Shown piece after piece: positions 17,369 to 26,609 of a DNA stretch of 43,967 bases (the stretch's first letter is position 1; the number at the start of each line of letters is the position of its first letter). The DNA lies in NCBI GenBank assembly GCA_946408995.1, contig CAMJUL010000030.1:1-43967 (forward strand), given 5' to 3'. Below the pieces are notes generated by a model. It ran no database searches. It worked only from the letters and a program-made list of their open reading frames with translations, and was not told the DNA's origin. The position numbers and the translations under genes are program-made. The DNA comes from an uncultured Clostridia bacterium (GTDB lineage Bacteria; Bacillota; Clostridia; Christensenellales; Aristaeellaceae).

Positions 17369-17737
17369 TTAAAGTACTTCAGGCGCGAGGGAGACGATCT
17401 TCATGTAATCCTTCTCACGCAGTTCGCGGGCCACCGGTCCAAAGATACGGGTGCCGCGGGGCATTTTGTCGTCGCTGATCAAAACGGCCGCGTTGTCGTC
17501 AAAGCGGATGTAGGTTCCGTCCGGACGCCGTTTGGGCTGATGAACGCGGACGATGACCGCCTTGACCACGTCGCCCTTCTTCACCTGGCCGCCGGGAGTG
17601 GCGCTCTTGACAGATGCAACGATGACGTCGCCGATGGAGCCCGTACGCCGGAAGGATCCGCCCAGAACGCGGATGCACATGATTTCCTTGGCGCCGGAAT
17701 TGTCGGCCACCTTAAGTCGCGTTTGCGGCTGAATCAT
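17369..17737 (-). CDS. rplN: 50S ribosomal protein L14
   Basis: 122 residues starting [17 protein letters not shown], the typical L14 sequence, with [13 protein letters not shown] near the end. It forms an inter-subunit bridge. A 67-base gap to rpsQ, the longest in the block, shows no clear signal. Confidence 0.97.
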   Translation of the reverse strand: MIQPQTRLKVADNSGAKEIMCIRVLGGSFRRTGSIGDVIVASVKSATPGGQVKKGDVVKAVIVRVHQPKRRPDGTYIRFDDNAAVLISDDKMPRGTRIFGPVARELREKDYMKIVSLAPEVL

Positions 17738-17804
17738 AGGGGTTTTCCTCCTTTATGGATTCCTCTTCATGACGTTCCTTGACGCATGAGAGGTCGAAGA
17801 CAGA

Positions 17805-18065
17805 TTACTTGGCCTTTTCCACGATCTCCACCAGGCGCCAGCGCTTGGTGGCAGACAGGGGACGGCACTCCATGACGCGGACGGTATCACCGACGCCGGC
17901 CTGGTTTTCTTCATCGTGCGCGTAGATCTTGGAAGTGCGGGTGATGAACTTGCCGTACAGGGGATGACGAACGCGCGTGGAAAGGGAGACAACGATGGTC
18001 TTGTCCATCTTATCACTGACGACCACGCCGGTGCGGGTCTTCCGGATGCCTCTTGCTTCGCTCAT
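17805..18065 (-). CDS. rpsQ: 30S ribosomal protein S17
   Basis: 86 residues with [16 protein letters not shown] and a conserved C-terminal [19 protein letters not shown]17 is a primary 16S rRNA binder. AAAGGAG precedes the ATG. Confidence 0.97.
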   Translation of the reverse strand: MSEARGIRKTRTGVVVSDKMDKTIVVSLSTRVRHPLYGKFITRTSKIYAHDEENQAGVGDTVRVMECRPLSATKRWRLVEIVEKAK

Positions 18066-18092
18066 TGTTTAATTGCTCCTTTCTTGCTGCCG

Positions 18093-18287
18093 TCAGGCCT
18101 TCTTGCTCATCTGGGTCTGCACGGTCAGGGCGCGGGCGATATCGCGCTTGACCTTCTGGATCTGCATGACATCGTCCAGCTGACCGGTCGCAAGACGAAA
18201 GCGAAGGTTGAAGAGCTCTTCCTTGAGCTCGGCGATCTTCTTGGTCAAATCTTCAGCGCTCATGGCTGCGAATTCCTTTGCCTTCAT
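18093..18287 (-). CDS. rpmC: 50S ribosomal protein L29
   Basis: 64 residues, two helices, with [18 protein letters not shown], the L29 signature. Sits at the peptide tunnel exit near SRP and trigger factor sites. Its ATG overlaps the rplP stop by four bases (ATGA), so translation is coupled. Confidence 0.97.
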   Translation of the reverse strand: MKAKEFAAMSAEDLTKKIAELKEELFNLRFRLATGQLDDVMQIQKVKRDIARALTVQTQMSKKA

Positions 18288-18727
18288 TTGCTTTCACCAC
18301 CTGCTGCGTTTTCTTCGTTAACGGCTTTGTAGATGATTTTGGTGCGCAGGGGCAGCTTACCGCTGGCCAGACGCAGCGCTTCCTTTTCGACTTCCAGATC
18401 GATCCCGCCGATCTCAAACAGGACGCGTCCGGGCTTGACCACCGCGACCCAGTATTCCGGGGCGCCTTTACCGGAACCCATGCGGGTCTCGGCGGGCTTG
18501 GCGGTCACGGGCTTGTCCGGGAAAATCTTGATCCACACCTGACCGCCGCGCTTGGTGTAACGGGTCAGGGCGACACGGGCGGCCTCGATCTGCTGGCTGG
18601 TCACCCAGGCGGGCTCCAGGGCCGCGAGGCCCACGTCACCGTAGGCGACAAAGTTTCCGCGATGGGCGGCGCCCTTCATGCGGCCGCGGAACTGTTTGCG
18701 GTGCTTGACTCTCTTTGGCATCAGCAT
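18284..18727 (-). CDS. rplP: 50S ribosomal protein L16
   Basis: 147 residues beginning [19 protein letters not shown], the usual L16 start, and with the [18 protein letters not shown] segment near the peptidyl-transferase centre. GGAGG lies 10 bases before 18727; the second ATG at 18721 is less well placed. Confidence 0.97.
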   Translation of the reverse strand: MLMPKRVKHRKQFRGRMKGAAHRGNFVAYGDVGLAALEPAWVTSQQIEAARVALTRYTKRGGQVWIKIFPDKPVTAKPAETRMGSGKGAPEYWVAVVKPGRVLFEIGGIDLEVEKEALRLASGKLPLRTKIIYKAVNEENAAGGESK

Positions 18728-18730
18728 AGA

Positions 18731-19420
18731 TTATTTGCCTCCTTCAACAGCCGCGGGAGCGGCGGCAGGCACAGCCTGCACTTTCTTGGCCTTGGGAAGC
18801 ACCTGGCCCTTGTAGATCCAGACCTTGATGCCCAGGCGGCCGTAAGTGGTCTTGGCCTCGCAGAACCCGTAGTCGATGTTGGCGCGCAGGGTCTGCAGCG
18901 GGATGGACCCTTCATGATAGTGCTCGGTCCGGGCGATATCGGCGCCGCCGACACGGCCGCCGATGGAAACCTTCACGCCCTTGGCGCCGGCCTTCATGGC
19001 CCGCTGGATGGACTGCTTCATGGCCCGGCGGAACGCGATGCGCTTTTCCAGCTGCTGGGCGATGTTCTCCGCCACCAGCTGGGCGTCGGTGTCCGGGGAC
19101 TTGACGTCCAGAACGTTCAGGTTGACGCTGTGGCCCACAAACGCTTCGACTTCCTTCTTCAGGTCCTCGATGCCCTTGCCGCCGCGGCCGATGATCATGC
19201 CGGGCTTGCCGGTGAAGATGTTCACCGTCATCCGGTTGGCACTGCGTTCCACGTCCACGCGGCTGATGCCGGTCGCGTAGAACTTTTCTTTCAGCATTTT
19301 GCGCAGTTCAAAGTCTTCCTTGAGCTGCTTGGCGAAGTTCTTTTTGTTGGAATACCAGCGCGTGCTCCAGTCGAAGATGACGCCGACCCGAGCTCCGTGC
19401 GGATTAACTTTCTGACCCAT
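18731..19420 (-). CDS. rpsC: 30S ribosomal protein S3
   Basis: 229 residues; [13 protein letters not shown] start, a KH domain ([16 protein letters not shown]) and the C-terminal [14 protein letters not shown]3 helps the ribosome unwind mRNA at the entry site. An alanine/proline-rich tail follows the core. Confidence 0.97.
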   Translation of the reverse strand: MGQKVNPHGARVGVIFDWSTRWYSNKKNFAKQLKEDFELRKMLKEKFYATGISRVDVERSANRMTVNIFTGKPGMIIGRGGKGIEDLKKEVEAFVGHSVNLNVLDVKSPDTDAQLVAENIAQQLEKRIAFRRAMKQSIQRAMKAGAKGVKVSIGGRVGGADIARTEHYHEGSIPLQTLRANIDYGFCEAKTTYGRLGIKVWIYKGQVLPKAKKVQAVPAAAPAAVEGGK

Positions 19421-19433
19421 GGTTCATCCTCCC

Positions 19434-19820
19434 TTATTTCTTCTGGTCCAGCACAACGCTGATATGGCAGGTGCGTTTGAGCATGGGGGACGCGCTGCCG
19501 CGGCTGCGGGCCACATAGCGCTTCAGCGTGGGGCCGGGGTTGGCGAAGCACTCTGCCACATACAGGCTGGAACGGTCCATTTCCTGGTTGTTCACAGCGT
19601 TGGCAATGGCGCTCGACAGCACCTTGTGGATGACCGGGGAGGCCGCCTTGGGGGTAAATTCGAGGATGGACAGGGCCTTGTCGACCTGTTCGCCGCGAAT
19701 GAGATCCAGCACGATACCCGCCTTACGGGGAGAGAGACGGATATGTCTGGCGGTTGCATGAGGACGTTTGTCGCGCGATTCCCTGCGGGCAGCGCCCTTT
19801 TCACGGGTATTCTTAGCCAT
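19434..19820 (-). CDS. rplV: 50S ribosomal protein L22
   Basis: 128 residues; ATARHIRLSPRKAGIVLDLIRG and the GSASPMLKRTCHISVVL loop end identify L22, whose long hairpin lines the exit tunnel. A basic N-terminal stretch of about 20 residues precedes the core. Confidence 0.97.
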   Translation of the reverse strand: MAKNTREKGAARRESRDKRPHATARHIRLSPRKAGIVLDLIRGEQVDKALSILEFTPKAASPVIHKVLSSAIANAVNNQEMDRSSLYVAECFANPGPTLKRYVARSRGSASPMLKRTCHISVVLDQKK

Positions 19821-19840
19821 AATAATTCTCCTTCCCTCGC

Positions 19841-20116
19841 TTACTTGCGTTCCGACTTGGCGCCGGCATGGCCGCGGAACGTGCGGGTGGGTACGAATTC
19901 ACCCAGTTTGTGTCCGACCATGTCTTCGGTGATGTAAACCGGCACGTGCTTGCGGCCGTCATGCACCGCGATGGTGTGTCCGACGAACTGAGGGAAAATG
20001 GTGGAGGCACGGGACCAGGTCTTGAGAACGGTCTTGGTGCCATTCTTGTTCATTTCTTCAATGCGCTTGAGAAGCGCTTCCTGTACAAACGGGCCTTTCT
20101 TAACGGAACGGCTCAT
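19841..20116 (-). CDS. rpsS: 30S ribosomal protein S19
   Basis: 91 residues starting [11 protein letters not shown], with [22 protein letters not shown], the S19 signature; part of the 30S head. Normal place between rplB and rplV. Confidence 0.97.
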   Translation of the reverse strand: MSRSVKKGPFVQEALLKRIEEMNKNGTKTVLKTWSRASTIFPQFVGHTIAVHDGRKHVPVYITEDMVGHKLGEFVPTRTFRGHAGAKSERK

Positions 20117-20143
20117 TGGGGTTCCTCCTTCCTGCTCACCCTG

Positions 20144-20974
20144 TTACTTGGTGGCACGCTTGACGATCAGCCTGTTGGAATACTTCTTGTGCTTGCGGGT
20201 CTTGTATCCCAAAGCGGGCTTGCCCCAGGGAGTGACAGGTGCAGGCATACCGACGGGGGATTTGCCCTCGCCGCCGCCGTGGGGGTGATCCACAGGGTTC
20301 ATGACAACACCGCGGACGGTGGGACGGATGCCCATGTGGCGCTTCCTTCCGGCCTTGCCGATGTTGACGTTGGAATGGTCGGTGTTGCCGACGGTACCGA
20401 TGGTCGCCATCGCATTGAGCGGGACCTTCCGGTATTCGCCGGAGGGCAGGCGGACCTGGGCATAGCCGTTTTCCTTGCCCATCAGCTGCGCGTAGGCGCC
20501 GGCGGACCGGACGATCTGGCCGCCGCGGCCGGCTTTCAGCTCGATGTTGTGGATCAGGGTACCCACGGGGATGTTCTGCATGGGCAGCGCGTTGCCGGGC
20601 TTGATGTCCACGTTTTCGCCGGATACGACGGTATCGCCCACCTTCAGGTCCAGAGGCGCGAGGATGTAGCGCTTTTCGCCGTCGGCGTAATTGAGCAGCG
20701 CGATGAACGCGGAACGGTTGGGATCGTATTCGATGGCGGCGACTTTCGCCGGCACGTCTTTCTTGTCCCGCTTGAAATCGATGATGCGGTATTTCCGCTT
20801 GGCGCCGCCGCCCTGATGGCGGACCGTGATCTTGCCCTGCTTGTTGCGGCCGGCGTTTTTCTTCAGGATCTCCGTCAGGCCCTTTTCCGGGGTCTTCTTG
20901 GTTACTTCTTCAAAGGTAAGAACCGACATGAACCGGCGGGCGGGCGAAGTCGGTTTATAGACACGAATTGCCAT
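20144..20974 (-). CDS. rplB: 50S ribosomal protein L2
   Basis: 276 residues; [14 protein letters not shown] start and the [13 protein letters not shown] active-region loop, whose His is important for peptidyl-transferase function. Standard length and place. Confidence 0.98.
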   Translation of the reverse strand: MAIRVYKPTSPARRFMSVLTFEEVTKKTPEKGLTEILKKNAGRNKQGKITVRHQGGGAKRKYRIIDFKRDKKDVPAKVAAIEYDPNRSAFIALLNYADGEKRYILAPLDLKVGDTVVSGENVDIKPGNALPMQNIPVGTLIHNIELKAGRGGQIVRSAGAYAQLMGKENGYAQVRLPSGEYRKVPLNAMATIGTVGNTDHSNVNIGKAGRKRHMGIRPTVRGVVMNPVDHPHGGGEGKSPVGMPAPVTPWGKPALGYKTRKHKKYSNRLIVKRATK

Positions 20975-20989
20975 TTTATCTGCCCTCCC

Positions 20990-21286
20990 TTAAACCATGC
21001 CCTCGAAGAACTCGATGGCCTTGGAATCTTCTTTCAGCGTGACATAGGCTTTCTTGATTTCGGCGGTGCGGCCGCTGTGGACGCCCTGCCGTTTGATCTT
21101 GCCCAGGGTGCGCAGCGTGTTGACACTGTCCACCTTGATGCCCGGGAATACCTTTTCCAGGGCCTTTTTGATCTCCACCTTGTTGGCGTCGATGGCCACC
21201 TGGAACACATAGCGCTTGTCGGCGATGCCGTCATAGCCCTTTTCCGTCAGGACCGGGCGCAGGATGATATCATGTGGGTCTTTCAT
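20990..21286 (-). CDS. rplW: 50S ribosomal protein L23
   Basis: 98 residues; DIILRPVLTEKGY near the start and a basic loop (KIKRQGVHSGRT) mark L23, docking site for trigger factor and SRP. Its ATG overlaps the rplD stop by four bases (ATGA). Confidence 0.97.
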   Translation of the reverse strand: MKDPHDIILRPVLTEKGYDGIADKRYVFQVAIDANKVEIKKALEKVFPGIKVDSVNTLRTLGKIKRQGVHSGRTAEIKKAYVTLKEDSKAIEFFEGMV

Positions 21287-21900
21287 GCGTACACCTCCTG
21301 GATGGCCTGCATGGCGTCCTTCTCGATGACGATGCTGTCAGCGTTGAGAAGGTCATACACGTTCAGGGTATTCACGTAGGAATCCTTCACGGTGGGAATG
21401 TTCTTGGAGGCGCGGACGATCTTGTCTTCCTTGCCGGGCAGCACCAGCAGCGCCTTCTTTTCAACGCCCAGCTCCTTGAGCATCTGGGCGACCAGCTTGG
21501 TCTTGGCCTCGGCCAGGACGATCTTGTCCACCACGATGATGTCCGCGAGCTTGCTGGTAAAGGCGCTCTTCATGGCCAGACGGCGCACCTTCTTGGGCAC
21601 CTTGATGACGTAATCCCTGGGCTTGGGGGCAAACACAACGCCGCCGTGGCGGAACTGGGGAGCACGGTTGCCATGATGCCTGGCATTGCCGGTGCCCTTC
21701 TGACGATAAATCTTGCGGCCGCCTCCGCGAACCTCGCCGCGGGTGAGGGCGCTCTGGGTGCCCTGGCGCTGGGCCGCCAGATAGGAGCGGACGACCAGAT
21801 GCATGGCCGCGGTATTGACCTCGCAGGCGAAGATCTCGTCCTTCAGGTCCATGGTACCCACGTTTTTGCCGTGCATATCGACCACGTTTACACTTGGCAT
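21283..21900 (-). CDS. rplD: 50S ribosomal protein L4
   Basis: 205 residues; the extended loop RGEVRGGGRKIYRQKGTGNAR reaches the exit tunnel. In E. coli L4 also binds the S10 leader to shut the operon; whether this protein does so here is unknown, but a structured leader is present upstream of rpsJ. Confidence 0.97.
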   Translation of the reverse strand: MPSVNVVDMHGKNVGTMDLKDEIFACEVNTAAMHLVVRSYLAAQRQGTQSALTRGEVRGGGRKIYRQKGTGNARHHGNRAPQFRHGGVVFAPKPRDYVIKVPKKVRRLAMKSAFTSKLADIIVVDKIVLAEAKTKLVAQMLKELGVEKKALLVLPGKEDKIVRASKNIPTVKDSYVNTLNVYDLLNADSIVIEKDAMQAIQEVYA

Positions 21901-21918
21901 AATTCAAATCCTCCTTGA

Positions 21919-22560
21919 TCAGGCCTTGCAGGAAGAACGGATGAGAAGAAGTCCCTTGTTGGGGCCGGGCACGGAGCCGCGAACCAGCAGCAGGGAGCGT
22001 TCCGCGTCCACCTGAACCACGCTCAGGTTCTGGATGGTCACCCGCTCGACACCGTAATGACCGCTCATCTTTTTGTTTTTGAAAACGCGGGCAGGATAGG
22101 TGTTGGCGCTCATGGAGCCGACGCCCCTGTGATACTTGGAACCGTGGGCCATGGGGCCGGTGTGATGGTTCCAGCGGTAGATGGCGCCGGTGAAGCCGCG
22201 GCCCTTGGTGGTGCCGGTGATGTCCACAGCCTCTCCCGCTTCAAAGACGTCCGCTTTGACCACCTGACCGACCTCCAGGGAGGCGCAGTCATCCAGGCGG
22301 AATTCCCTGAGCACACGGGTGGGCTTGACGCCCGCCTTGGCAAAATGCCCCGCTTCAGGCTTGTTCACCAGCTTCTTGACGCGGTTCTCGGGGATCTCGT
22401 CAAAGCCGAACTGAACGCTTTCGTAGCCGTCGTTTTCCACGGTCTTCTTCTGCACCACGGTGCAGGGACCGGCCTGGATGACCGTCACGGGCACCAGACG
22501 GCCGTCCGGCAGAAAGATCTGGGTCATGCCCAGTTTTTTACCGATGATTGCCTTTTTCAT
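21919..22560 (-). CDS. rplC: 50S ribosomal protein L3
   Basis: 213 residues; [16 protein letters not shown] start and the [26 protein letters not shown] segment (abridged motif GTTKGRGF) are diagnostic of L3, a large-subunit assembly initiator. Confidence 0.97.
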   Translation of the reverse strand: MKKAIIGKKLGMTQIFLPDGRLVPVTVIQAGPCTVVQKKTVENDGYESVQFGFDEIPENRVKKLVNKPEAGHFAKAGVKPTRVLREFRLDDCASLEVGQVVKADVFEAGEAVDITGTTKGRGFTGAIYRWNHHTGPMAHGSKYHRGVGSMSANTYPARVFKNKKMSGHYGVERVTIQNLSVVQVDAERSLLLVRGSVPGPNKGLLLIRSSCKA

Positions 22561-22580
22561 AATGATGTCGTCCTCCTGCC

Positions 22581-22889
22581 TTACAGCTTGATCTCGATTT
22601 CGACGCCGGCGGGCAGATCCAGCTTCATCATCGCATCAACGGTCTTGGCGCTGGGGTTATGCACGTCGATCAAACGCTTGTGCGTGCGGCGTTCGAACTG
22701 TTCACGGCTGTCCTTATACTTGTGCGGCGAACGAAGGATCGTAACGATTTCCTTCTCTGTGGGCAGCGGGATCGGTCCCGAAACCCTGGCGCCGGAACGC
22801 TTGGCGGTTTCCACAATGCGTTCCGCGCTCTGGTCGATGAGGTTGTGCTCATAGGCTTTGAGCTTGATACGGATCTTCTGGCTGGCCAT
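22581..22889 (-). CDS. rpsJ: 30S ribosomal protein S10
   Basis: 102 residues beginning [20 protein letters not shown], the typical S10; also the NusE partner of NusB in antitermination. AAGGAGGA lies 8 bases before the ATG at 22889, which excludes the longer open frame. First gene of the S10-spc block, 220 bases after its promoter. Confidence 0.98.
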   Translation of the reverse strand: MASQKIRIKLKAYEHNLIDQSAERIVETAKRSGARVSGPIPLPTEKEIVTILRSPHKYKDSREQFERRTHKRLIDVHNPSAKTVDAMMKLDLPAGVEIEIKL

Positions 22890-23108
22890 AATTTTTCCTC
22901 CTTGAATTCGTACTCGCGGCACACGGTGGGAGTCTTCCCTTCCGGGTGAACGCTTCGCAGGCGGCGCTCCCTGAAGCGGAAGCCCGGTGCCGACCGCGCC
23001 TTTGGGCGCGGCTGAGTCCGTCGACAGGGTCTGGCCCTGTCTGGTCCACGATAATTACCCGTCCAGGCCGGGACGGCAACTTACCGCTTCATCCCATAAA
23101 CAGACAAC
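22890..23108 (-). promoter_or_regulatory. Structured 5' leader of the S10 operon
   Basis: The roughly 220-base untranslated leader has several clear hairpins in transcript order: CCGTCC/GGACGG, ACAGGG/CCCTGT, CCGCGCC/GGCGCGG with a CAAA loop, and a late GGGA/TCCC followed by CACCGTG, which resembles short conserved text often found just before rpsJ. Such leaders are bound by L4 in gamma-proteobacteria. Which protein, if any, binds here cannot be told. Confidence 0.65.
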
Positions 23109-23114
23109 ATTCAT

Positions 23115-23143
23115 ATTATACGGGTCCTCCCCGGAAAAATCAA
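23115..23143 (-). promoter_or_regulatory. Promoter of the S10-spc ribosomal protein block
   Basis: On the minus strand TTGATT (23143-23138), 17 bases, and a perfect TATAAT (23120-23115), with AT-rich sequence upstream of the -35 (23144-23170) that could act as an UP element, as expected for a strong ribosomal promoter. Confidence 0.92.
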
Positions 23144-23191
23144 TAGTTTTTACAAATATTTTTTTCATTTTTTTGATTTTCGAAGTCCCGG

Positions 23192-23222
23192 AAAGGGCGG
23201 TATTCTTGCGTTCCCGCCCTTT
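23192..23222. repeat. 9-bp inverted repeat upstream of the S10 promoter
   Basis: AAAGGGCGG (23192-23200) and CCGCCCTTT (23214-23222) are perfect inverted copies 13 bases apart, about 50-80 bases upstream of the -35. No T run follows on either strand, so it is not a standard terminator. The rest of 23144-23347 shows no gene. Confidence 0.5.
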
Positions 23223-23340
23223 GGCATTGACCTTGTTCCCGTGCGTTTCTTTTTTGTTTTTTCCGCCTCCGGATCCTGTCTTTTTTCTTTCTTTCGCCGC
23301 TTTTTTCCCATTTCCGACAGGTTTTCGGGGATCCGGCCCA

Positions 23341-23392
23341 TAAAACAGGGGGCCGCGAAGGAAGGGCGGCAGCCCTGTCCTTCGCGGCCCCC
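23341..23392 (-). terminator. Terminator of the secreted-protein cassette
   Basis: On the minus strand a perfect 15-bp stem (arms 23348-23362 and 23378-23392) with an inner AGGGC/GCCCT hairpin is followed by TGTTTTA. It lies 17 bases past the stop of the last cassette gene and insulates it from the S10 promoter. Confidence 0.88.
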
Positions 23393-23408
23393 GGCAGCGG
23401 GAAGCCCT

Positions 23409-24746
23409 TTACGGGGAGGCGCTTCCCTCTTCCTGTGTCAGGACCACCTCCACGCTGACATGCGGCGTTTCATAAGTCTGTCCGTCCAGGGGGATGAAGA
23501 CCGCCCTGACCGATGTCCCGGCCTCCTCCGCGGTCAGGTCCTCCTGTTCCTGGAAAAGCACCAGGTCCCCCGGGACCTCTTCCCCGGCGCTGTTTAGGGC
23601 GCTGACGGAACGCTTCCCCTCCGAGAGGAGCTGTCCCGGCCTGACAAAGATGCGCGCGGTCACATAGACCCTGCACTGCACAAACAGGGAAACGGTGATC
23701 TCCTGGGCGGCGTAGCGCGGCGAGGAAGGGATAAAGCAGGCGGGCAGCTGGTTTTCCCCCCGGAAATACCACCGTTCCTCCCCGGTAAAAAGCACCTCTC
23801 CCTCCACGGTCTCCCCGGAAAGGTTTTTCGCCTGAACGCTCAGGCGGGCCTCCTCCAGCGGCTGGCCCTCCGTAAGGACCCCGGATACGGAAACCGTGAT
23901 CGGGTCCCGGGCTACGCTGACCTCTGCCTCCGTGACGGCCGGGAGATAGTTCTGCCCGTCTTCGGGGGTAAACACCAGGGAATAGACCCCGTCCTCCGTG
24001 ACGACGGTCTCCCCCCGCTCAAAGGCGAAGGTCCCCGGGACCAAAGAACCGTTCCGGTCCAGGGCGTTCCCCAGGACCACCGCGTCCCTGAGGCGCGTCC
24101 CCGCCAGAACCGGCTCACAGAAAACCTCAAGGACCGGCTCAAAGGGATTGCACACGACCCGGACCTCGCTGGTCACGGTCTTGTAATGCAGAAAATCCTC
24201 CGCCCTGAACCGGACGCGCACCATGCGCGTACCGGCCTCGGGGACGGTTTCCCCGTTCTCATACATCCAGCCCCCGGCGATCTCGTTGCCCATGGCGTCC
24301 ACCACCGTTCCCCCCAGGATGGGGACGAACTTGAGCTTTTCCCCGTAGGTGAACTCCCTCAGGCACACGGGCTGCTCTACGCATTCCAGCTCCAGGCGCT
24401 CCACTTCCACCGTCAGGGAGAACAGTTTCCCCCTGTATTCGTCCGCGTCGTTTCCCGTGGGGGTGAACCAGCACAGGCATTCCTGCGTCCCGATGCCCGG
24501 CACGTAGTCCGGCCGGTCCCAGGAAAAGACGCCCGATACGGTCTCCCCGGTATCCGGGTCCGCCGCCAGGCCGCCCTTGAGGGTCGAGAAGGACAGATCC
24601 TCCCCGTAAACGATGCTCCTGGCCTCGGGCATCTCCAGGATCTCCACGTTTTTAAGCGCGGTGTAGCCCTGCCCGGAAGCGGCACACCAGGGCAGGCACA
24701 TCAGGACCGCGATCAAAAGGCAAACCGCCCCTCCTCGCTTGCGCAT
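23409..24746 (-). CDS. Secreted protein of five Ig-like repeats
   Basis: 445 residues with a signal peptide (MRKRGGAVCLLIAVLMCLPW, cut near AASG). The whole mature part can be read as five units of about 80 residues (roughly 36-117, 118-199, 200-279, 283-357, 358-438). Each follows a loose plan: a YGE/EGQ-type start, LGG or similar, a G-x-F/W strand, an E-x-G-T/V turn, F-x-P-x-D-x-x-Y, and a closing V-x-V strand. This resembles bacterial Ig-like/MBG modules found in cell-surface proteins. No LPxTG, SLH or other anchor is seen, so it is likely secreted or held by partners. The ATG at 24746 is 6 bases after AAGGAG. It is the last gene of the cassette. Function unknown; adhesion or a structural surface role is a guess. 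Confidence 0.75.
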   Translation of the reverse strand: MRKRGGAVCLLIAVLMCLPWCAASGQGYTALKNVEILEMPEARSIVYGEDLSFSTLKGGLAADPDTGETVSGVFSWDRPDYVPGIGTQECLCWFTPTGNDADEYRGKLFSLTVEVERLELECVEQPVCLREFTYGEKLKFVPILGGTVVDAMGNEIAGGWMYENGETVPEAGTRMVRVRFRAEDFLHYKTVTSEVRVVCNPFEPVLEVFCEPVLAGTRLRDAVVLGNALDRNGSLVPGTFAFERGETVVTEDGVYSLVFTPEDGQNYLPAVTEAEVSVARDPITVSVSGVLTEGQPLEEARLSVQAKNLSGETVEGEVLFTGEERWYFRGENQLPACFIPSSPRYAAQEITVSLFVQCRVYVTARIFVRPGQLLSEGKRSVSALNSAGEEVPGDLVLFQEQEDLTAEEAGTSVRAVFIPLDGQTYETPHVSVEVVLTQEEGSASP

Positions 24747-24759
24747 GTCCAACTCCTTT

Positions 24760-25533
24760 TCATTCTCCGTCCGCGCCGGATGGCCCTTTTTCTGCCAGGG
24801 CCTCCAGCTCCGCGGGCGTAAAGGGGAACGAGGGCACGTTCCAGTCCGGCTCCGTCATCAAAGACGGCTGGAGATAGAACACCGCGTTTTCCTCCCCGTC
24901 GGCGTAAAAATCCAGCGTGGGCACGGTCAGGTCGTAAAACTCCGCTTCCGTCACGTCCGCCCGGCACACCCCGGCGCGCTGCAGCTCCTGAAAACGCGCG
25001 TAGAGCACCGGCAGCACCGCTTCCGCCAGCTGGTCGGAGGATTCCCCGACCCGGACCACGCCCCGCAGCGTCAGCGTCTCGCCGGGGTATTCCCCGCCCA
25101 CGTCAAAGGTTTCCGACTCCACGCTGATCCTGCGTTTTTCCCCCTGCTCCTCGGTCTTGACAAGCAGTACAGAAAACAGCCGGTCGGTGTTGCATGTCAC
25201 GGTATAAAACTGCTTTACCTCCACCGGTCCCGCGGCCGTCATCTCCGGGGAGGCGGCGAACATGGGCAGGGCCAGGGTGCGCATTTCGTCCAGCACCATG
25301 CCGAAGGTATCGTTGACCATCATGGCGGCGGCGTCCTCCCCGCCGCAGACGAGCTGCGGCCAGGAATAAACGTAGTGGTAGGTCCATTCGCTCTCGTTGG
25401 GGAAATAGTCCTCGCCCTCCAGGCTCTCCACCTCGTACCCGGCACGGGCGGAGCAGGAAAGCAGGCACGTCAGGAGCAGGGCGGCCGCCGCGGCCCTGCG
25501 AAAGAATACGCGCTTTCTTTTCTTGTCAGCCAT
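24760..25533 (-). CDS. Exported protein with RsiV-like (DUF3298) domain
   Basis: 257 residues. A basic N-terminus and hydrophobic stretch form a signal peptide ending LLSC-SARA, so it may be a lipoprotein or be cut after ARA. The mature part has the order seen in RsiV/DUF3298 proteins: an early YEVESLEGEDYFP, a central YTVTCNTDRLFSVLL strand pair, ETLTLRGVV, and a late FYADGEENAVFYLQPS strand. RsiV is an anti-sigma factor that senses lysozyme, but this protein lacks a visible cytoplasmic anti-sigma part and no sigma factor gene is nearby, so only the extracellular fold is suggested. The start ATG overlaps the stop of the upstream gene by eight bases (ATGGCTGA). Third-to-last position in translation-linked cassette. 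Confidence 0.7.
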   Translation of the reverse strand: MADKKRKRVFFRRAAAAALLLTCLLSCSARAGYEVESLEGEDYFPNESEWTYHYVYSWPQLVCGGEDAAAMMVNDTFGMVLDEMRTLALPMFAASPEMTAAGPVEVKQFYTVTCNTDRLFSVLLVKTEEQGEKRRISVESETFDVGGEYPGETLTLRGVVRVGESSDQLAEAVLPVLYARFQELQRAGVCRADVTEAEFYDLTVPTLDFYADGEENAVFYLQPSLMTEPDWNVPSFPFTPAELEALAEKGPSGADGE

Positions 25534-26554
25534 TGGACAGCCCCCAGATTCCAAAGGAATTCCGCAGGATCTCCGCATACAGGCTCCATTCCTCCGCCCG
25601 CTCCCCCGGATAGGTCAGCGTCAGGCAGTAGGTAAAGTCCATGTATTCGGCGCAGAAAACGACGCGGGCCTTTTCCCCGCCCGTGCGCATCAGCGTGTCA
25701 AACTCCTCCTGCAGCAGGGTATATCCTTCCATCCCCTCAAGGAGGGCCTTCCCCTCCTCAAAGCTCCTCCCGGGCAGGCGCTCCAGGGTCAGCGTCACCC
25801 CCGCCCCGTCGTCCTGCCAGGTCACCTTGTCCGCTTCCTCTCCCGTAAGCTTCAGGCTGCCGGGCAGGTTCATGCTCACCCCCATTCCGGCATTCTCGTA
25901 GGTGGGCCAGAGGCTCATGGTGCCGTCCCTGTAGGGCGTGCCCAGGGTATAGGAGACCAGCTGCCAGCCAAAGGCCGTCCCGGACGCCTTTTTCAGCAGG
26001 ATCTCCGCCCCGCAGTACCAGGTCAGGTCCTCGTCTGGGATCTCCAGCGCCGGCGTCAGGTAATACCCCCAGGCCGTATACAGGTCCGCCTTCAGGGCAA
26101 CGAGCTCCCCTTCCGTTTTGCTTTCATACACATAGGCGCCGCAAAGAACGGTCTCGTCCAGCTCCTCCAGGTCCATGACCAGCCTGTCCCCCTCCACCGT
26201 CACGCAGGGGCAGTCGCCTTCCCTGGGCATTTCAAAGGCGCCGGCGGAAAAAAAGCTGCCGTACAGATCCCGGCATTCCTCCGCCGTCAGTTCCGCCTTT
26301 CCCGGGCCCAGCATATGGTACTCATAGACCCCGAGCACCGCTTCCACCAGGCCCTGGGAAGGGGCTTCCCCCTCCGCGAGGCGCCCGATGTCCTTCAGGT
26401 AGGCGCCGCTCATCACCGTGGAAAGAAAGCCCGTCAGGCTGTCGTCCGTTTCAATGTCCAATTTTCTTTCGTCCCGCACGGGGGCGGCGTGGGCGATGCC
26501 AAGCAAAAGCACCGCCGAAAGCGCCAGGCACAGCAAAGTCCTGCTTGTTTTCAT
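25526..26554 (-). CDS. Secreted protein of unknown function
   Basis: 342 residues with a clear signal peptide (MKTSRTLLCLALSAVLLLG, predicted cut after AHA at about residue 24). No known domain is recognised. The C-terminal third, from about MSLWPTYENAGMGVSMNLPG to LRNSFGIWG, looks like a compact alpha/beta domain of the type often seen in Clostridial exported proteins that describe surface or envelope stress, but this is only a resemblance. AAAGGA lies about 9 bases before the ATG at 26554. It overlaps the following gene by eight bases, so the two are translationally coupled. Cysteines are few and scattered. Confidence 0.7.
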   Translation of the reverse strand: MKTSRTLLCLALSAVLLLGIAHAAPVRDERKLDIETDDSLTGFLSTVMSGAYLKDIGRLAEGEAPSQGLVEAVLGVYEYHMLGPGKAELTAEECRDLYGSFFSAGAFEMPREGDCPCVTVEGDRLVMDLEELDETVLCGAYVYESKTEGELVALKADLYTAWGYYLTPALEIPDEDLTWYCGAEILLKKASGTAFGWQLVSYTLGTPYRDGTMSLWPTYENAGMGVSMNLPGSLKLTGEEADKVTWQDDGAGVTLTLERLPGRSFEEGKALLEGMEGYTLLQEEFDTLMRTGGEKARVVFCAEYMDFTYCLTLTYPGERAEEWSLYAEILRNSFGIWGLSNG

Positions 26555-26609
26555 GATTTCCCGTCCTTTCCCGGCCGGTCCCGGGGGCCGGCCGCGCACA
26601 TGGTCCGTG

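Noticed and set aside
23192-23222. Terminator upstream of the S10 promoter
   Set aside because: The inverted repeat has a 13-base loop and no T run on either strand; kept as a repeat only.
24760-25533. Complete RsiV anti-sigma factor
   Set aside because: No cytoplasmic anti-sigma segment and no sigma factor gene nearby; only the outside domain resembles RsiV.
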